Positions 6,935 to 10,726 of a DNA stretch of 10,726 bases are shown piece by piece. A program made the translations under genes and the position numbers. The notes under the pieces are model-generated. The model was not told where the DNA came from. It saw only the letters and a list, made by a program, of their open reading frames with translations, and made no database searches. Position 1 is the first letter of the stretch; every line of letters starts with the position of its first letter. The stretch is from Hyphomicrobiales bacterium (GTDB taxonomy: Bacteria > Pseudomonadota > Alphaproteobacteria > Parvibaculales > Parvibaculaceae), in the NCBI GenBank assembly GCA_015655095.1, contig JAATFR010000053.1, positions 1 to 10,726 on the forward strand. The letters run 5' to 3'.

Positions 6935-8443
6935 ATGATGCAGTTGTTGGAGCGGGTTGCTGGCGCGGTTTTCCGTGGTGCGGGAGCTGTATCGCTGGGG
7001 GTTTTCCTCATTTTCATGCCGGGAACCGCGGCGCAATCCCGCGATGAAAGCTCCAGCTTTGCCGATCTGGCGCAGCGCCTGTCGCCTGCCGTGGTTAATA
7101 TTTCGACGACCCAGACCCTGAAGCCCGGCGAGGAATTGCCGGACGATGACTATCCCGACGATGACGACGCAGGTCCCGATTCCGGCCCCGGCGATGATCC
7201 TTCGGTGCCCTTCGATGAGCCGGACTCAGGCTCTGACGCCGCGCCGGGCAAGGTGCAGTCTCTGGGCTCCGGCTTTGTTGTTGATCCCAAAGGCATCATT
7301 GTCACCAACAATCATGTCATTGATGGCGCGGATTCGATCGAGGTCAATTTCACCGATGGCTCCACGCTGCCCGCTCGTCTGATCGGCCATGACCCCAAGA
7401 CGGATCTCGCCGTGCTCAAGGTCGACGCGAAGAAGCCTCTCGCCGCCGTGGCCTTCGGGGATTCAAACACGGCCCGGGTTGGCGACTGGGTGCTTGCCAT
7501 TGGCAATCCGTTCGGCCTTTCCGGCACAGTCACGGCGGGCATTATTTCGGCCAAGGACCGGGCAATCAACAATCCCGGTCCCTATGACGACTACATCCAG
7601 ACCGACGCTTCGATCAATCGCGGCAATTCCGGCGGTCCGCTTTTCGACCTGAGCGGTCAGGTCATCGGCATCAATACGGCGATCATCTCGCCCAGCGGCG
7701 GCTCGGGCGGCATCGGTTTCGCTGTGCCCTCCGACACGGCAAAGCAGGTGGTTGCCCAGCTTGAGAAGTTCGGTGAGACCCGGCGCGGCTGGCTCGGCGT
7801 CCGCATCCAGTCGGTTACGTCCGACATAGCGGAAGGGCTCGGCCTCAAGAGCCCGGGCGGCGCGCTGGTTGCGGGGATTACATCAGGGGGGCCCGCCGAC
7901 AAGGCCGGCATCGCAACGGGCGATGTCATCGTCGCCTTCAACGGGCGGAACGTCCCGACGGACAAGGACCTGCCGCGCGTGGTGGCGGAATCGCCGATAG
8001 GCGCGAAGGTGCCTGTCGAGGTCATCCGCAATGGCGCGGCCAAAACCTTCACCGTCACTCTGGGACGGCTTGAGGATGCTGACGGAGAGCGCGGCGTCCC
8101 CAAAACGTCCGCGATACCGACGGCGAAGACGATCGTTCTGGGCATCAGCCTTTCCGACGTCACCGCCGATCTGAGGGATAAATACAGCATCCCGACCGAT
8201 CTTTCCGGTGTGGTCGTCATCGGGGTGGCGGGGGATAGCGATGCCGCCGCCAAGGGCGTGCAACAGGGCGATGTCATCATCGAGGTCGCGCAGCGCAATG
8301 TGCGCAAGCCCGCCGAGGTGAAAGCGCTGGTCGAGGCTGAGCGGGCGGCGGGTCACAGTTCCGTGCTGCTGCTCATTTCCAGCGTCAGCGGCGACCGCCG
8401 CTTCATCGCGGTGAAGATCGAGGGCAAGCAGGAAGGCAAGTGA
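6935..8443 (+). CDS. degP: DegP/HtrA-family periplasmic serine protease (Do-like)
   Basis: DegP/HtrA proteins degrade misfolded periplasmic and outer-membrane proteins. The 502-residue precursor has an N-terminal export signal with R7 and R14, a hydrophobic core about 15-29 and probable cleavage after TAA (31-33). The trypsin-like domain spans about 105-280, with catalytic triad H127 (TNNHVID), D157 (KTDLAV) and S232 (GNSGGP). Two PDZ domains follow at about 285-378, beginning RRGWLGV, and 398-495. Residues 69-101 form an acidic, Pro/Gly-containing insert with 13 Asp before the protease core. The start could be 6935 or 6938 (ATGATG); AAGGA at 6926-6930 favours either. A 151-nt gap separates it from DUF2065. 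That gap holds only weak promoter-like sequence (TTGTGA at 6862 and AATAAT at 6887, spacing 19 nt) and no clear terminator, so readthrough from hflKC is possible. The stop abuts the serB stop. Confidence 0.95.
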   Translation: MMQLLERVAGAVFRGAGAVSLGVFLIFMPGTAAQSRDESSSFADLAQRLSPAVVNISTTQTLKPGEELPDDDYPDDDDAGPDSGPGDDPSVPFDEPDSGSDAAPGKVQSLGSGFVVDPKGIIVTNNHVIDGADSIEVNFTDGSTLPARLIGHDPKTDLAVLKVDAKKPLAAVAFGDSNTARVGDWVLAIGNPFGLSGTVTAGIISAKDRAINNPGPYDDYIQTDASINRGNSGGPLFDLSGQVIGINTAIISPSGGSGGIGFAVPSDTAKQVVAQLEKFGETRRGWLGVRIQSVTSDIAEGLGLKSPGGALVAGITSGGPADKAGIATGDVIVAFNGRNVPTDKDLPRVVAESPIGAKVPVEVIRNGAAKTFTVTLGRLEDADGERGVPKTSAIPTAKTIVLGISLSDVTADLRDKYSIPTDLSGVVVIGVAGDSDAAAKGVQQGDVIIEVAQRNVRKPAEVKALVEAERAAGHSSVLLLISSVSGDRRFIAVKIEGKQEGK

Positions 8444-9334
8444 TCAGGCGCTGATTTCGCTCTGGTGGTAGCCTTGCAGATAAAGGAGCGCCGTCAGGTC
8501 GCCATGGTCGATACGGGCGTCGGCGGCCTCCGCGACCACGGGTTTGGCATGGAAGGCCACGCCAAGACCTGCTTCCCCGATCATGCCCAGATCATTGGCA
8601 CCGTCGCCGACCGCCATGGTTTCGGCAGCCGAAAGGCCAAGCCGCGCCCGCAGCGCCACCAGCGCCTCGATCTTGGCCTGACGCCCCAGTATTGGATCGG
8701 CGACCTCGCCGGTCAGCACCCCGTCCCGGAAAATGAGCCGGTTCGCCTGATGGCTGTCGAAGCCGACGGCGGCGCTTACCCGTTCGGTGAAGAAGGTGAA
8801 GCCGCCCGAGACCAGCGCGCAGGTGGCGCCATGCGCCCGCATGGTGGCGATGAGCGCGCGGCCGCCCGGCGTTTCGGTGATCCGGTCACGGTAGACCTCT
8901 TCCAGCGCGGCAAGCGGCAGGCCGCGCAGCAGGCCGACACGCTCGCGCAGCGCAGGCTCGAAATCGATTTCGCCGCGCATGGCCCGTTCAGTGATGGCGG
9001 CGATCCTGGGGCCGATGCCGAAATGATCGGCCAGTTCATCGATGCATTCCTGCCCGATGATGGTCGAATCCATGTCCGCCACCAGGAGCTTCTTGCGCCG
9101 GTCCGGGACAGGCTGGACCGCGAGATCAATGGCCACACCAGCAAAAAGCGGACACAGTTTCTGCACATAGCTTGCGCTGCTCTCCCCTTCGGGGGCATCA
9201 AAGACGATGTCGCAGGCAAGGCCGGGAGCGAGCCAGCCGGGCCGGGCGTTCGGCAATGCAGCGGCTGCGGTTTCGACATGAGCGGAGGTCAGCGCCGTTG
9301 CGGCATTGCCGATCAGGGTAAGGACAAGAGACAT
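8444..9334 (-). CDS. serB: Phosphoserine phosphatase
   Basis: SerB removes phosphate from O-phospho-L-serine in the last step of serine synthesis. The 296-residue HAD-superfamily protein has a variable N-terminal region (about 1-80) and a C-terminal catalytic core. Motif I is VADMDSTII, with nucleophile D87 and general acid D89. LVSGGFTFF (174-182) is motif II, K221 is motif III, and GDGANDLGM (243-251) is motif IV with metal ligands D244 and D248. QECIDELAD, RAMRGEIDF and FEPALRERV are typical SerB substrate-pocket segments. The start at 9334 (MSLVLTLIG) is preferred over longer in-frame options because alphaproteobacterial SerB proteins begin this way. The longer options would run well into miaA. 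The ATG overlaps the miaA ATG on the other strand, and the TGA abuts the degP TGA. Any serB promoter must therefore lie inside miaA. Confidence 0.95.
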   Translation of the reverse strand: MSLVLTLIGNAATALTSAHVETAAAALPNARPGWLAPGLACDIVFDAPEGESSASYVQKLCPLFAGVAIDLAVQPVPDRRKKLLVADMDSTIIGQECIDELADHFGIGPRIAAITERAMRGEIDFEPALRERVGLLRGLPLAALEEVYRDRITETPGGRALIATMRAHGATCALVSGGFTFFTERVSAAVGFDSHQANRLIFRDGVLTGEVADPILGRQAKIEALVALRARLGLSAAETMAVGDGANDLGMIGEAGLGVAFHAKPVVAEAADARIDHGDLTALLYLQGYHQSEISA

Positions 9335-10292
9335 GGAGACGCCTGAAAGCCTGGGTTTGAGCCTGCCGCTCATGGTCGAGCGCGCGGTCCTTATTGCAGG
9401 GCCGACGGCGAGCGGCAAGTCCGCGCTGGCGCTTTCGCTGGCCGAACGGCTGGGGGGCGAGATCGTCAATGCGGATTCGATGCAGCTTTACCGCGAGTTG
9501 CGCCTGCTGACGGCTCGTCCCAGCCCCGGGGATGAGGCGAGGATCCCCCACCATCTCTATGGCGTTTTGCCGGGGGACAGTCCCGCCTCGGCGGGCATCT
9601 GGACGCGGCTGGCGCTCGACGCCATCGCGGATATTGCCGCGCGGGGGCGGGTGCCCATCGTGGCGGGCGGCACCGGGCTCTATTTCAGGGCTCTGACAGA
9701 GGGGCTGGCTCCTATTCCCGACATTCCGGCCGGTATCCGCGCGGATGTGCGCGCCGAGGTGGCGATGATCGGCCCGGAGCGCGCTCATGGCCTGCTGGCG
9801 GGGCTCGATCCTGAACTCGCCGCCGTGTTGCGCCCGAGCGATCCGCAGCGCATCGCCCGTGGCCTTGAGGTGGCGCGCGCGACGGGGAGGCCGCTGAGCC
9901 TGTGGCAAAGGGAAGGGCAGGTGCCAGCGCTGGCGGGGAACCTTGTCAAGGTCGCGCTCGCGCCGGAACGGGAGGCGCTTTACGCGCGGTGTGATGCCCG
10001 CTTCGACGCAATGATGGCGCAAGGGGCGCTTGATGAGACGAGCGCCCTCATGGCGCTCGATCTCGATCCGTCCCTGCCCGTCATGAAGGCGCTGGGGGTG
10101 CCGCCTCTGGGGGGATTCCTCGCGGGGGAGATGCCGCTGGAGAAGGCCGTTTTCCGCGCCAAAGCTGACACACGGGCCTATGCGAAAAGGCAGACTACAT
10201 GGATAAACAATCAGATGATTACGTGGAATCGCATAAATACGAAAGATTCGGAAAGAATTTTGTCAGAAATCTTGTCGATTATTGATGATTAG
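9333..10292 (+). CDS. miaA: tRNA dimethylallyltransferase
   Basis: MiaA transfers a dimethylallyl group to N6 of A37 in tRNAs that read UNN codons, giving i6A37. The 319-residue protein shows the P-loop GPTASGKS (23-30), the catalytic-region NADSMQLYREL (46-56), a degraded form of the PHHLYG motif (72-77) and VAGGTGLYFRAL (110-121). SDPQRIARGLEV (169-180) and the C-terminal AYAKRQTTWINNQ (282-294) complete the family pattern. The ATG at 9333 is supported by AAGGA at 9320-9324, 8 nt upstream. A second in-frame ATG at 9372 lacks such a site but would still leave the P-loop intact. The last 92 nt (10201-10292) are only about 33% GC and encode an Ile-rich tail ending ILSEILSIIDD, unlike the rest of the gene. 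A promoter for miaA would have to lie within serB. Confidence 0.96.
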   Translation: METPESLGLSLPLMVERAVLIAGPTASGKSALALSLAERLGGEIVNADSMQLYRELRLLTARPSPGDEARIPHHLYGVLPGDSPASAGIWTRLALDAIADIAARGRVPIVAGGTGLYFRALTEGLAPIPDIPAGIRADVRAEVAMIGPERAHGLLAGLDPELAAVLRPSDPQRIARGLEVARATGRPLSLWQREGQVPALAGNLVKVALAPEREALYARCDARFDAMMAQGALDETSALMALDLDPSLPVMKALGVPPLGGFLAGEMPLEKAVFRAKADTRAYAKRQTTWINNQMITWNRINTKDSERILSEILSIIDD

Positions 10293-10295
10293 GGC

Positions 10296-10324
10296 TTGAC
10301 CCCACCCACTCCGCTGGATAGGTT
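10296..10324 (+). promoter_or_regulatory. Candidate promoter for ilvB
   Basis: TTGACC (10296-10301) and TAGGTT (10319-10324) are separated by exactly 17 nt and begin 3 nt after the miaA stop. The -35 element matches 5 of 6 consensus bases; the -10 matches 3 of 6, as is common in GC-rich alphaproteobacteria. Transcription would begin near 10331, at the foot of the first leader hairpin, giving an untranslated leader of about 110 nt. Inferred from sequence only. Confidence 0.4.
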
Positions 10325-10334
10325 GCCCACCTTC

Positions 10335-10356
10335 GAGACTGGCCGAAGCCGGTTTC
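10335..10356 (+). promoter_or_regulatory. Leader hairpin 1 of ilvB mRNA
   Basis: GAGACTGGC (10335-10343) and GCCGGTTTC (10348-10356) pair as a 9-bp stem, with two G-U wobbles in RNA, closed by the stable tetraloop CGAA (10344-10347). It lies 38 nt upstream of the terminator-like hairpin. Part of it (CTGGCCG, 10339-10345) can instead pair perfectly with CGGCCAG (10400-10406) inside that second hairpin, so the two folds compete. This suggests a regulatory leader rather than random structure. Confidence 0.5.
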
Positions 10357-10394
10357 AGGGCTTGTCTAGCTATCTGCCTCAATATTCAGACGGG

Positions 10395-10424
10395 ATGCCC
10401 GGCCAGCACCGGGCATAAATTTTT
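10395..10424 (+). terminator. Intrinsic terminator/attenuator just upstream of ilvB
   Basis: ATGCCCGG (10395-10402) and CCGGGCAT (10409-10416) form a perfect 8-bp stem with a 6-nt loop, followed by AAATTTTT (five T at 10420-10424). It ends 16 nt before the ilvB ATG, with the ribosome-binding site AGGA (10429-10432) in between. No promoter can fit downstream of it, so ilvB transcripts must read through it. This favours an attenuator controlling ilvB. It may also end miaA transcripts. Confidence 0.7.
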
Positions 10425-10440
10425 GTACAGGACCGACATC

Positions 10441-10726
10441 ATGGCCGCTCAGGAAATGACAGGCGCGGAAATCGTCATCAAGGCGCTCGTCGATCAGGGC
10501 GTGGATACGATTTTCGGCTATCCGGGTGGTGCAGTCCTGCCGATCTATGACGCGCTGTTCCAGCAGCACAAAATCCGCCACATCCTTGTTCGCCATGAGC
10601 AGGCCGCCGTCCATGCGGCCGAAGGCTATGCGCGCTCGACCGGCAAGCCCGGCGTCGTCCTCGTCACCTCGGGACCGGGGGCGACCAATGCGGTCACCGG
10701 GCTCACCGATGCGCTGATGGATTCGA
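10441..10726 (+). CDS. ilvB: Acetolactate synthase large subunit, N-terminal part (3' end outside window)
   Basis: Acetolactate synthase (AHAS) catalyses the thiamine-diphosphate-dependent first common step of valine, leucine and isoleucine synthesis. The 95 codons present belong to the N-terminal pyrimidine-binding domain. They show TGAEIVIKALVDQGVDTIFGYPGGAVLPIYDAL, then VRHEQAAVHAAEGYAR with the catalytic glutamate E53, then VTSGPGATNAVTGLTDALMDS. These are strong AHAS signatures rather than those of other ThDP enzymes. The ATG at 10441 has AGGA 8 nt upstream. The symbol ilvI is used for the same gene in many alphaproteobacteria, where the small-subunit gene usually follows; that part is outside the window. 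Expression is probably controlled through the structured leader described above. Confidence 0.95.
   Translation, partial: MAAQEMTGAEIVIKALVDQGVDTIFGYPGGAVLPIYDALFQQHKIRHILVRHEQAAVHAAEGYARSTGKPGVVLVTSGPGATNAVTGLTDALMDS

Noticed and set aside
9335..9469. N-terminal extension of serB to the upstream in-frame start
   Set aside because: The extra 45 residues are low-complexity Ser/Pro/Ala sequence antisense to miaA, while MSLVLTLIG at 9334 is a normal SerB start.
10323..10418. TTG-started frame running through the ilvB leader as a leader peptide
   Set aside because: No ribosome-binding site, and the start overlaps the promoter -10. It has no run of Ile, Leu or Val codons.

Overview
This is a high-GC (about 60-65% by eye) bacterial chromosome window with short gene gaps and overlapping start/stop codons. 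The protein families and the order thyA-folA ... hflK-hflC-DUF2065-degP-serB(minus)-miaA-ilvB point to an alphaproteobacterium, most likely of Rhizobiales/Hyphomicrobiales type. That placement rests on remembered synteny and on how the proteins look, not on a search. No rRNA, tRNA, CRISPR, insertion sequence or phage gene is visible.

Layout. (1) Positions 1-924 hold the 3' half of thyA and complete folA, fused by a TAATG stop/start overlap; together they make and regenerate folate for dTMP synthesis. (2) Positions 943-3163 hold two plus-strand metabolic genes, a flavin amine-oxidase-type oxidoreductase and an SMP-30/gluconolactonase-like metal-dependent beta-propeller. They are separated by 49 nt containing a strong hairpin. 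This pair looks like an accessory insertion between the folate genes and the hflKC block. (3) Positions 3170-4333 on the minus strand hold an Mrp/ApbC-type P-loop ATPase that lacks the family's usual CxxC. (4) Positions 4334-4535 are a divergent control region with a good promoter-like sequence and a perfect inverted repeat upstream of hflK. (5) Positions 4536-8443 hold hflK-hflC-DUF2065 (tightly coupled) and a DegP/HtrA-type periplasmic serine protease, together an envelope protein quality-control cluster. (6) Positions 8444-9334 hold serB on the minus strand. Its stop abuts the degP stop (TGATCA) and its start codon overlaps the miaA start (CATG). (7) Positions 9333-10292 hold miaA (tRNA i6A37 synthesis), which ends in a sharply AT-rich tail. 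(8) Positions 10293-10726 hold a structured leader and the start of the acetolactate synthase large-subunit gene (ilvB/ilvI), cut by the window end.

The genes are mostly housekeeping. The signal most worth following is the ilvB leader. It has a promoter-like sequence, a 9-bp CGAA-loop hairpin, and an 8-bp hairpin plus T tract ending 16 nt before the ilvB start codon. A 7-bp alternative pairing would break both hairpins. This has the layout of a transcription attenuator, but without an obvious separate leader peptide. The Ile/Leu-rich end of miaA just upstream might play that role. No wholly new multi-gene system was recognised.
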